64,000 bases of DNA, from NCBI RefSeq assembly GCF_020873875.1, contig NZ_JAHWGU010000004.1:62001-126000 (forward strand). Direction: 5' to 3'. The stretch comes from Actinoplanes sp. DH11 (GTDB lineage: Bacteria; Actinomycetota; Actinomycetes; Mycobacteriales; Micromonosporaceae). A program made the position numbers and the translations under genes. Shown in pieces: positions 57,799 through 64,000 of this stretch. Position 1 is the stretch's first letter, and every line of letters starts with the position of its first letter. The notes beneath the pieces are model-generated. The model had not been told where the DNA came from. It saw only the letters and a program-made list of their open reading frames with translations, and ran no database searches.

Positions 57799-58826
57799 CT
57801 CACCGGGGTGGCCAGTTGGGTCGGGACAGCCGTCGTCTCCACCGAGACGATGTCCGGCGTGGTGCTCATGGGCTCCTGCTCATCCGTGTCGAAGTCGACC
57901 AGGAACCGGGGACGGTTCTGGGTCGCGGCGTAGATCCGCCCCACATACTCCCCGAGCAGACCCAGACAGATGAGCTGCACCGCGCCGAGCAGAAGCACGG
58001 CGATGTAGAGGGACGTCCAGCCCGGCACGGTAACACCGAAGCCCCAGGCCGCGACCCCGCTCACCACCAGACCGAGACAGATCATGAAGGTGACCAGGCC
58101 GAGCCAGGTGGCGACCCGCAGCGGGGCGGCCGAGAAGCTGGTGACACTGTCCACGCTCAGCTTGATCATCTTGGTCAGCGGGTACTTCGTCTCGCCCGCG
58201 ACCCGCTCCGCGCGGACGTAGGTGACCTCGCCGCTGGCGAACCCGAGCGACGGCACGACGAGACGGTAGACCGGCTGCTGTTCCTGCAGGTCGTTCAGGG
58301 TGTCCACGACGACCCGGCTCATCAGCCGGAAGTCGCCGGCCTGGTCACTCAGGTGCGGGCCGACCAGGCGGCGCATCAACCAGTAGTAGACGCCCGCCGT
58401 GTTGCGCTTGAACGAGGTGTCGGTGCTGCGGTCGCTGCGGACGCCGTACACCACGTCGAGCTTCTCGGTGCGGGCCTTCGCCAGCATGTCACCGATGGCC
58501 TCCGGCGGGTCCTGGAGGTCGGCGTCGATGCTCACGACGTACTCCCCGCGGGCGGCACGGAGGCCGGCCGCCAGAGCGGACTGGTGCCCGACGTTGCGGC
58601 GCAGCTTCACCACGCGCAGGGCCGGCCAGTCCTGGCGCAGCTCGAGCAGGCGCTTGACGGTCTCGTCCCGGCTGCCGTCGTCCACGGCGACCACTTCGTA
58701 CGCGACGCCCAGACCTTCGAGCACCGGGCGCAACCGGGCCACGAAGTGGTCGACCGCCTCACGCTCGTTGTACATCGGCGTCACCACCGAGAGGGTCAGT
58801 GCGTTGAGCACGAAGTCCCGTGACAT
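57795..58826 (-). CDS. GT2-family polyprenol-phosphate glycosyltransferase (GtrB/DPM1-like)
   Basis: 343 residues from the ATG at 58824-58826 (GGGACGGAAA upstream). The GT-A motifs are VVTPMYNEREAVDHFV, VVAVDDGSRDET, YVVSIDADLQDPPEAI (the DxD) and GDFRLMSRVVV. Two C-terminal membrane helices (WLGLVTFMICLGLVVSG and LYIAVLLLGAVQLICLGLLG) and EYVGRIYAATQNRPRFLV match GtrB. It transfers a sugar from a nucleotide donor to polyprenyl phosphate inside the membrane; the coupled GT-C enzyme would then use it outside. Confidence 0.92.
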   Translation of the reverse strand: MSRDFVLNALTLSVVTPMYNEREAVDHFVARLRPVLEGLGVAYEVVAVDDGSRDETVKRLLELRQDWPALRVVKLRRNVGHQSALAAGLRAARGEYVVSIDADLQDPPEAIGDMLAKARTEKLDVVYGVRSDRSTDTSFKRNTAGVYYWLMRRLVGPHLSDQAGDFRLMSRVVVDTLNDLQEQQPVYRLVVPSLGFASGEVTYVRAERVAGETKYPLTKMIKLSVDSVTSFSAAPLRVATWLGLVTFMICLGLVVSGVAAWGFGVTVPGWTSLYIAVLLLGAVQLICLGLLGEYVGRIYAATQNRPRFLVDFDTDEQEPMSTTPDIVSVETTAVPTQLATPVR

Positions 58827-58928
58827 TTTCCGTCCCCGAATTGAAAGGCTCATCGATAAGGCCCACGTGCGCCCGTCGAACGCGAGCGATCTTCGCCCCC
58901 GACGGTCGGAGAGAATACCTCCGGTGTG

Positions 58929-59429
58929 CTAATGGAAGATGTCACCTCCATGTGAGCCAGGTCTCACCAGGTCGTCTATCCGGTAACGGGCACCTGTCCC
59001 CGCGGTGATCCAGCCGGTCGATGACGAGATCACCCAGTCCGAGCCGATCTCCGGCGCGAAGGTGTCGCCCTCCGCATCGAAGTCTATTGTCGTTCGTACC
59101 AGATGCGCTGCCCGTGGCAGAAACGCAGCGTAGACCTCACCCCCGCCCATCACCCAGAAGTCGTCCTCGACGATCTCTTCCGGGGAGTGGGCGACCACCG
59201 CGCCGGGGGCCGTCCAGCCGCGTGCGCGGGTGAGCACCACGTTACGGCGGCCGGGCAGCGGGCGGAACCGCTCCGGCAGCGAGTCCCAGGTGGCACGGCC
59301 CATCACCACGGTCGAGCCGGTGGTCCGCTCCTTGAAGGTGCGCTGCTCCCCCGGGATCCGCCACGGGATGTCGCCGGCTGCGCCGATCACGCCGTTGCGG
59401 GCCTGCGCCCAGATCATGTGAACGCTCAT
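58929..59429 (-). CDS. folA: Dihydrofolate reductase
   Basis: 166 residues. Substrate and NADPH motifs: [20 protein letters not shown], the conserved Asp/Glu position after [14 protein letters not shown], and [13 protein letters not shown]. Reduces dihydrofolate to tetrahydrofolate. Its start overlaps the thyA stop (59426-59429), so the two form the usual thymidylate cycle operon. An in-frame Met at the fifth codon is a less likely start. Confidence 0.96.
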   Translation of the reverse strand: MSVHMIWAQARNGVIGAAGDIPWRIPGEQRTFKERTTGSTVVMGRATWDSLPERFRPLPGRRNVVLTRARGWTAPGAVVAHSPEEIVEDDFWVMGGGEVYAAFLPRAAHLVRTTIDFDAEGDTFAPEIGSDWVISSSTGWITAGTGARYRIDDLVRPGSHGGDIFH

Positions 59430-60226
59430 ACGGCCACGGGTGCCCGCAGCGCCGGGTGGTGCCGGTAGTCCACCACGGTGAAGTCCTCGAACGCGTACTC
59501 GAAGAGGCTGTCCCGCGGGGCGATCTCCAGCTCCGGGAACGCGTACGCCTCCCGGCTCAGTTGCTCGGTGACCTGCTCCACGTGGTTGTTGTAGATGTGG
59601 CAGTCCCCGCCGACCCAGATGAAGTCACCGGGTTCCAGGCCCACCTGCGCCGCGATCATCCGGGTGAGCAGCGCGTAACTGGCGATGTTGAACGGCACGC
59701 CGAGGAAGAGGTCGGCGCTGCGCTGGTACAGCTGGCAGGAGAGCCGGCCGCCGGCCACGTGGAACTGGAACAGCGCGTGGCAGGGCGCCAGCGCCATCTC
59801 CGGGATGTCCGAGACGTTCCAGGCCGAGACGATCATCCGCCGGGAGTCCGGGTCCGTGCGGAGCGTCTCCAGCAGCTCGGCGATCTGGTCGATCTCGCCG
59901 CCGTCCTTCGCCGGCCACGAACGCCACTGGTGCCCGTAGACCGGGCCCAGCTCGCCGGCGGCGTCGGCCCACTCGTCCCAGATCGTCACACCGTGCTCGT
60001 GCAGCCACCGGACGTTGGTGTCACCGCGGAGGAACCAGAGCAACTCCACCGCGATCGACTTGAAGTGCACCCGCTTCGTGGTGATCAGCGGGAAACCCCG
60101 GGAGAGGTCGTAGCGCAGGCGCTCGCCGAAAAGGCTGCGGGTGCCGGTCCCGGTGCGGTCGTTCTTCGGCGTACCGGCGTGCAGCACCCGCCGGAGCAGG
60201 TCTTCGTACTGGGTGTCGACGGACAT
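59426..60226 (-). CDS. thyA: Thymidylate synthase
   Basis: 266 residues. The active-site cysteine C149 sits in [13 protein letters not shown]; other family motifs are [41 protein letters not shown] and the His-x-Tyr region [12 protein letters not shown]. Methylates dUMP using methylene-tetrahydrofolate, regenerated by the adjacent folA. Presence of ThyA rather than only ThyX is common in these actinobacteria. Confidence 0.97.
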   Translation of the reverse strand: MSVDTQYEDLLRRVLHAGTPKNDRTGTGTRSLFGERLRYDLSRGFPLITTKRVHFKSIAVELLWFLRGDTNVRWLHEHGVTIWDEWADAAGELGPVYGHQWRSWPAKDGGEIDQIAELLETLRTDPDSRRMIVSAWNVSDIPEMALAPCHALFQFHVAGGRLSCQLYQRSADLFLGVPFNIASYALLTRMIAAQVGLEPGDFIWVGGDCHIYNNHVEQVTEQLSREAYAFPELEIAPRDSLFEYAFEDFTVVDYRHHPALRAPVAV

Positions 60227-60263
60227 GGCGAAAACCGTAGCGCCCCGGCGGGTGCCGCCTCGC

Positions 60264-60869
60264 TCAGGCGGCCAGCTTCCCGGCGATCGTCACGATCCGG
60301 GTGGCCAGATGATCGAGCGCGGCGAACTGCACCTCGGTGAGCGGGCGGTCGTTGCCGCCGCCGGTGACGTGCGAGACGCCGTACGGGTTGCCGTCGGCGA
60401 ACTTCAGCGGATCGGTGTAACCGGGCGCCACCACGATGCCACCGAAGTGGTAGATCGTGTTGTAGAGCGCGAGCAGCGTCGACTCCTGGCCGCCGTGCTC
60501 GGTCTGCGAGGCGGTGAACCCGGCGTACGCCTTGTTCGCCAGCAGACCCTGCGCCCACTGCGGTCCGAGCGTGTCGATGAACTGCTTGAGCTGGCTCGCC
60601 ACGTTGCCGTACCGGGTCGGGCTGCCGAAGAGCACCGCGTCCGCCCAGACCACGTCGTCCGCGGTCGCCTTCGGCTCGTCCTTGGTGCGATCGAAGTGCT
60701 GGCTCCAGGCCGCGTTGGAGGCGATCGCCTCCTCCGGCGCCAGCTCGGGGACCTGACGCAGCCGCACCTCCGCGCCGGCCTTCTCCCCCGCCGCCTGGAG
60801 CCGTTCCGCCATGCCGTGCACGGTTCCGGTCGACGAGTAATAGATGATCGCCAGCTTGACGTCTGCCAC
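60264..60869 (-). CDS. wrbA: NAD(P)H:quinone oxidoreductase, WrbA type
   Basis: 201 residues. Flavodoxin-like FMN-binding phosphate loop [15 protein letters not shown] (10-24), [20 protein letters not shown] and the [11 protein letters not shown] segment are those of WrbA. It reduces quinones with NAD(P)H in two-electron steps, limiting radical formation. Alone on its transcript as far as seen, downstream of the CBM48 gene in the same direction. Confidence 0.94.
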   Translation of the reverse strand: MADVKLAIIYYSSTGTVHGMAERLQAAGEKAGAEVRLRQVPELAPEEAIASNAAWSQHFDRTKDEPKATADDVVWADAVLFGSPTRYGNVASQLKQFIDTLGPQWAQGLLANKAYAGFTASQTEHGGQESTLLALYNTIYHFGGIVVAPGYTDPLKFADGNPYGVSHVTGGGNDRPLTEVQFAALDHLATRIVTIAGKLAA

Positions 60870-60933
60870 AGTTCCTCCTCGGGGAGACTCACTTACTGAT
60901 CAGGAGATCCCCCCGGGAGGCGCGCCGTAACGC

Positions 60934-61209
60934 TTATAGGCGGATTTCACTGCCGTTCGGACCCACCGCGTCGGCCTGCTCGTCATCCAGCCAGACGCCG
61001 TCGGTCGCCAGATAGCGGAACTTGTAGTGCCCGGGTTCGAGCGGCACGCTCACCGTCCGGGTGCCGTTGCGCCGCACCTGCATCTCGTGCCGGCCCGGCT
61101 CCCAGTCGTTGAAGTCACCGACGACGCTGACCCGGCCCACCGGCGAATCGGCGGGCAGGCTGAACGTCACCCGCGTCTTGTTGCCGAACAACTTGCTGCG
61201 CTTGATCAT
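60934..61209 (-). CDS. Isoamylase early-set (CBM48) single-domain protein
   Basis: 91 residues from the ATG at 61207-61209 with a GGAGGACGCC leader. The fold is a glycogen-binding immunoglobulin-like domain: RVTFSLPADSPVGRVSVVGD, FNDWEPGRHEMQV and GHYKFRYLATDGVWLDDEQA. Such proteins bind alpha-glucans and may direct partners to glycogen. No carbohydrate enzyme is adjacent. Confidence 0.9.
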   Translation of the reverse strand: MIKRSKLFGNKTRVTFSLPADSPVGRVSVVGDFNDWEPGRHEMQVRRNGTRTVSVPLEPGHYKFRYLATDGVWLDDEQADAVGPNGSEIRL

Positions 61210-61285
61210 GGCGTCCTCCACAAAACCGTGCCTCATCCGTACAACGGCAGGAACCGGCCGGAGGTGAGGACACGCCGCGTACGTT

Positions 61286-61744
61286 GTGACGATGCAACCG
61301 GAACCACATGACCAGCTCCGCGTGGCCTCGTTTCGCGATCTCGACACCACAACGCTCTACGCCATCCTGCGGTTGCGCGCGGACGTCTTCGTGGTCGAGC
61401 AGAACTGCGCCTACGCCGACCTCGACGGCCGGGACGACGAGCCCGGCACCCGGCACCTCTGGTTCGACCGGAACGGCGAGGTCCGCGCCTACCTGCGCAT
61501 CCTCTCCGACGACAACAACACCGAGCGCATCGGCCGGGTGGTGACCGCCCCCACCGCCCGGGGCAACGGCCTGGCCGGCAAACTACTGACCGAGGCCCTG
61601 ACGGTGATCGGCAACCGCCCCACCGTCCTGGACGCGCAGGCCCACCTGGCCGCCTTCTACGCGAGGTTCGGTTTCGAGCAGACCGGCCCCGAGTTCCTCG
61701 AGGACGGGATCCCCCACATCCCCATGAAACGAAACAACCGCTGA
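61286..61744 (+). CDS. ElaA-type GNAT acetyltransferase
   Basis: 152 residues from a GTG at 61286 (an ATG two codons in is possible). LYAILRLRADVFVVEQNCAY and DLDGRDDEPGTRHLWF open the fold as in ElaA; the acetyl-CoA loop is RVVTAPTARGNGLAGKLL. ElaA-like proteins have an uncertain substrate. Divergent from the CBM48 gene, with 76 bp between the starts. Confidence 0.87.
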   Translation: MTMQPEPHDQLRVASFRDLDTTTLYAILRLRADVFVVEQNCAYADLDGRDDEPGTRHLWFDRNGEVRAYLRILSDDNNTERIGRVVTAPTARGNGLAGKLLTEALTVIGNRPTVLDAQAHLAAFYARFGFEQTGPEFLEDGIPHIPMKRNNR

Positions 61745-62176
61745 ACCCGTCCGTGAACCGCCGGCCCCGCCCTCGCGACGCAAAGGTCCCAGGCCGCGCC
61801 CACTGAAGCCGACGCCGGGCGGAGGCCCCGAACCCCCGCCCGGCCCGGAAACCCCGATGGCCGGTAGCGGCCGACCGGCACGAAACACCTGCCGAGCGGC
61901 AAGTCGCCCCCGCCCACCGCCACCGAATGACGGCCAGGCCAAAGCCGACGGCCATGACCGCTTCCGTCGAGGTGCACAACGAGCCTGTGCCCGTCACCTG
62001 ATGCTTCCCGACGGCCCACCGCAGCCGGCGAGGAGACCTTCCCGCTACCCGATGATCATCCCCAGCCGGGGACTGCCCGGTCACTTGCCCCGGCACGACT
62101 GACCGCCCCGGGCACCCACGATCAGGGGTGTTGTCACCGGTCCAGGTAGCACCGGACGCGCCGCCCATGGCGAGAT

Positions 62177-62251
62177 GTTGATCTGCTAGCGCTACGAAAT
62201 CGCTGTGATCAAGGGGTCTGAACCGCGATTTCGCACCGCTAGCAGATCAAC
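62177..62251. repeat. 75-bp dispersed palindromic element, copy 2 (opposite orientation)
   Basis: Left arm 62177-62203 is identical to the left arm of the copy at 2566. The right arm (62225-62251) pairs with it apart from two positions, CACCGC replacing TAGCGC. The loop (62204-62224) is the reverse complement of the first copy's loop with two differences, so this copy is inverted. It lies between convergent genes, as does the first. Confidence 0.92.
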
Positions 62252-62641
62252 ACTGCCCGCCGGCCCAACGCAGCCGACCGCGGCCACTCGTCCAGGCACC
62301 GCCACCAGAGCCAAGGGCAAGCAACACCACGCCGCACCCCTCCGCCTCACCGGCCGCCCCATCACCATCCAGCGCGCCACGCTCCGCAACCTTCCACCAG
62401 CGCAAACCGGACAGAAAGAGTCAACGCCGCCTGCTCGAAAAGCCCATAGGGCCACTCCCCGAGCAGCAGGCGAAGTGGCCGAGACCACCGAAGCCAACAA
62501 AGCCCAGGAGGTCGCGAAGCCGGACCGCCGGAAAGGCACGAATGTCCGGAAAGGCGGGACCCCCGGAAAGGCATGAGCGGCCGGGAGGCAAGCGAGCCGC
62601 CGATTCCCAGCCACTCCAGCCCCGAACCCCCGCGATCGCCG

Positions 62642-62714
62642 CCGGTGAGATGGCGCTCGGTTTTCCGACGCCGCGGGGTTTGCGGTGCCGGAAAACCGAG
62701 TGTCATCTCACCGG
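62642..62714. repeat. 73-bp inverted repeat with 26-bp arms and a 21-nt loop
   Basis: Arms 62642-62667 (CCGGTGAGATGG...TTTTCCG) and 62689-62714 pair at 24 of 26 positions; the two mismatches are G against T, i.e. wobble pairs in RNA. Loop length is 21 nt, as in the 75-bp element, though the sequence differs. It ends with TTAAAA 55 bp from the hemQ stop and is a likely transcription terminator for hemQ or a second repeat type. Confidence 0.88.
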
Positions 62715-62769
62715 TTAAAAGGCGATCGCCGCGGAGCGAAGCGAAGCCAGCCAGCTCGAGCCAGCCAGC

Positions 62770-63474
62770 TCAGGGCAGAGCCCCCACCAGCTCGCCCACC
62801 GACCGCCGCCGCCCCGTGTAGAACGGCACCTCTTCCCGGACATGCCGCCGCGCCCCCGAAGCCCGCAGGTCACGCATCAGATCCACGATCCGGTGCAGTT
62901 CGTCGGCCTCGAACGCGAGCATCCACTCGTAATCGCCGAGCGCGAACGACGCGACCGTGTTGGCGCGGACGTCCGGGTAGGGCCGGGCCATCCGGCCGTG
63001 TTCGGCGAGCAGCTGGCGGCGTTCCTCGTCGGGCAGCAGGTACCACTCGTAGGAGCGGACGAACGGGTAGACGCAGATGTAGGGCCGGGCTTCTTCGCCG
63101 GCCAGGAACGCCGGCAGGTGGCTGCGGTTGAACTCGGCGGGCCGGTGCAGCGCCATCTGGGACCAGACCGGCTCCAGGTGCCGGCCGAACCCGGTGCGGC
63201 GGAACAGCCCGTAGGCGTCCTGCAGCGCGTCCGGCGAGCTGGAGTGCCACCAGATCATCACGTCGGCGTCGGCGCGCAGGCCGGACACGTCGTAGGTGCC
63301 GCGGATCGTCACGTCTTTGCTTTCGAGCTGCTCGAAGAGCTGCTCGACCTCGCCGGCCAGGTCGTCGCGGAGCGCCGGCAGCGGTGACGAGGCCCGGAAC
63401 ACCGACCACATCGTGTAGCGGATGGTCGCGTTCAGCTCCTTGATCCGCGCCGCGTTGGTCTGCTGCTCACTCAT
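62770..63474 (-). CDS. hemQ: Coproheme decarboxylase HemQ (ChdC)
   Basis: 234 residues. The actinobacterial arrangement of catalytic residues is visible: distal His H119 in NRSHLPAF, the catalytic tyrosine Y136 in [12 protein letters not shown] and heme ligand His H159 in [14 protein letters not shown]. It converts coproheme III to heme b by two oxidative decarboxylations with peroxide, the final step of the coproporphyrin-dependent pathway. Its start overlaps the stop of the upstream hemY gene (63471-63474), as expected for the heme operon of actinobacteria. Confidence 0.97.
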   Translation of the reverse strand: MSEQQTNAARIKELNATIRYTMWSVFRASSPLPALRDDLAGEVEQLFEQLESKDVTIRGTYDVSGLRADADVMIWWHSSSPDALQDAYGLFRRTGFGRHLEPVWSQMALHRPAEFNRSHLPAFLAGEEARPYICVYPFVRSYEWYLLPDEERRQLLAEHGRMARPYPDVRANTVASFALGDYEWMLAFEADELHRIVDLMRDLRASGARRHVREEVPFYTGRRRSVGELVGALP

Positions 63475-64000
63475 GCTTCCTCCAGATACTTGCTTACCTC
63501 GTCTGCCGCACGTTCACCACTGGCCACGCAGACCGGGATGCCGACGCCGTCGAACGCCGCGCCGGCCAGCGCCAGCCCGGGCGGCAGCGCGGCCCGGGCC
63601 CGCACGATCCGGTCGGCGTGCCCCGGCGCGTACTGCGGGAGCGCGCCGCCCCACCGTTGCACCCAGGAGGCGGCCGGCGCCGGCAGGTCCACCCCGGCCA
63701 GTTCGCTCAGTTCCCGGTGGGCGCGGGCGAGGAGGGCGGCGTCGTCGAGTTGCAGGCGCTCCTCCTCACCGGCCCGGCCCAGCGAGGCGCGCACGATCAC
63801 CGGGCCGGACGGCCGGTCCAGGTGCGGCCATTTGCGGGTGAAGAAGGTGGCCGCCTTGACGAGCGTGCCCTCGCCCGGCGGGACCAGGAAGCCGGAGAGC
63901 TCGGGCAGGGACGTGCCGGGGGGCAGCGCCAGCCCGGCCAGTGCGACGCTCGCGTAGGTCAGATCGGCGACCTCGTGCGCCGTCTCCGGTGCCGCCCCGG
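63471..64000 (-). CDS. hemY: Coproporphyrinogen III oxidase (HemY/HemG), C-terminal end (partial)
   Basis: About 176 residues, cut by the right edge. The reading frame includes [20 protein letters not shown] near the cut, [13 protein letters not shown], and [20 protein letters not shown] with the final FAD-domain motif [21 protein letters not shown]. This C terminus matches the HemY oxidases that act before HemQ in the coproporphyrin branch. Its stop overlaps the hemQ start, so the enzymes are co-translated. Confidence 0.93.
   Translation of the reverse strand, partial: GAAPETAHEVADLTYASVALAGLALPPGTSLPELSGFLVPPGEGTLVKAATFFTRKWPHLDRPSGPVIVRASLGRAGEEERLQLDDAALLARAHRELSELAGVDLPAPAASWVQRWGGALPQYAPGHADRIVRARAALPPGLALAGAAFDGVGIPVCVASGERAADEVSKYLEEA

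Larger units (their letters stand above)
61745..62769. other. Gene-free 1-kb interval between convergent ends with two long hairpins
   Basis: No reading frame here is supported: the longest, 123 codons from 62205, is Thr/Pro/Arg-rich, begins inside the palindrome and has no ribosome binding site. The interval holds the second copy of the 75-bp palindrome (62177-62251) and a 73-bp inverted repeat of different sequence (62642-62714). Between them are C/A-rich blocks and short TCCGGAAAGGC-type repeats (62537-62575). The genes on both sides end into it. Confidence 0.75.

Noticed and set aside
62205..62576. 123-codon plus-strand frame after the second palindrome
   Set aside because: Begins inside the palindrome, lacks a Shine-Dalgarno sequence and encodes a Thr/Pro/Arg-rich peptide without homology I can recognise.
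1..64000. Prophage, insertion sequence or integrative element
   Set aside because: No integrase, transposase, phage or conjugation genes and no composition shift were seen apart from the AT-richer lsr2 promoter.

Overview
The window is uniformly very GC-rich, with long overlapping open frames on both strands and mostly ATGA-type gene junctions. The gene content is that of a filamentous actinobacterium: Lsr2, actinobacterial HemQ, BsaP beside BioB, an LPXTG surface protein, ECF sigma/anti-sigma, LigC and a LigD-type polymerase domain. The style is closest to Micromonosporaceae (Actinoplanes-like). This assignment is an inference; there is no rRNA gene, and I saw no tRNA, CRISPR array, insertion sequence or prophage.

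Layout. 1-7.3 kb: end of an Abhydrolase_9-type membrane hydrolase, an ABM-domain membrane protein, a secreted beta-propeller protein, a two-component pair divergent from a fatty acid desaturase, and a CDP-alcohol phosphatidyltransferase. 7.4-19.1 kb: an intradiol-dioxygenase-like protein lacking its tyrosine ligands, a GT87 mannosyltransferase, a GMC oxidoreductase coupled to an AraC regulator, an SDR, an MBL-fold hydrolase, a LURP-one-like protein, dGTPase, a lipid kinase, a GAF protein and a 3-methyladenine DNA glycosylase. 19.4-23.9 kb: three exported proteins beside an ECF sigma/anti-sigma operon. 24.5-31.0 kb: a four-gene operon, herA-sbcD-sbcC-nurA, in the same order as the archaeal double-strand-break resection operon. 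31.2-37.8 kb: a RibD-like reductase coupled to a tiny Cys-rich protein, two ACT-domain proteins, then divergent biotin genes (bioB-bsaP and bioF-bioD). 37.8-47.8 kb: ROK and HAD proteins, a 1.5-kb gene-free zone of tandem repeats, lsr2, SDR and epimerase genes, a large GGDEF-EAL protein, a methyltransferase and a putative ribbon-helix-helix regulator. 47.9-54.9 kb: a HipA-like/DUF3037 pair, LigC, a TAP-type hydrolase, a potassium channel, an acetyltransferase, a LigD-type polymerase, an LPXTG protein and a PH-like membrane protein. 55-64 kb: msrB, two coupled glycosyltransferases, thyA-folA, wrbA, a CBM48 protein, an ElaA-type acetyltransferase, and hemQ coupled to the end of hemY.

Genes that work together: HerA-NurA with SbcCD (end resection); LigC and PolDom (end-joining, in separate transcripts); bioB/bsaP/bioF/bioD; thyA/folA; hemQ/hemY; the sigma/anti-sigma pair with its neighbouring exported proteins.

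The most unusual non-coding signal is repetitive DNA. (a) A 75-bp palindromic element (27-bp arms, 21-nt loop) occurs twice, at 2566 and 62177, in opposite orientation, each time between convergent genes; a different 73-bp hairpin with a 21-nt loop lies at 62642. (b) Short tandem repeats of 15-63 bp recur at or just beyond the 3' ends of genes, several of them duplicating the stop codon, and in-frame versions sit inside the AraC, BioD and beta-propeller genes. These repeats, the bacterial HerA/NurA/Mre11/Rad50 operon with its non-canonical HerA P-loop, and the RHH protein with an 8-bp-periodic operator are the parts most worth following up.
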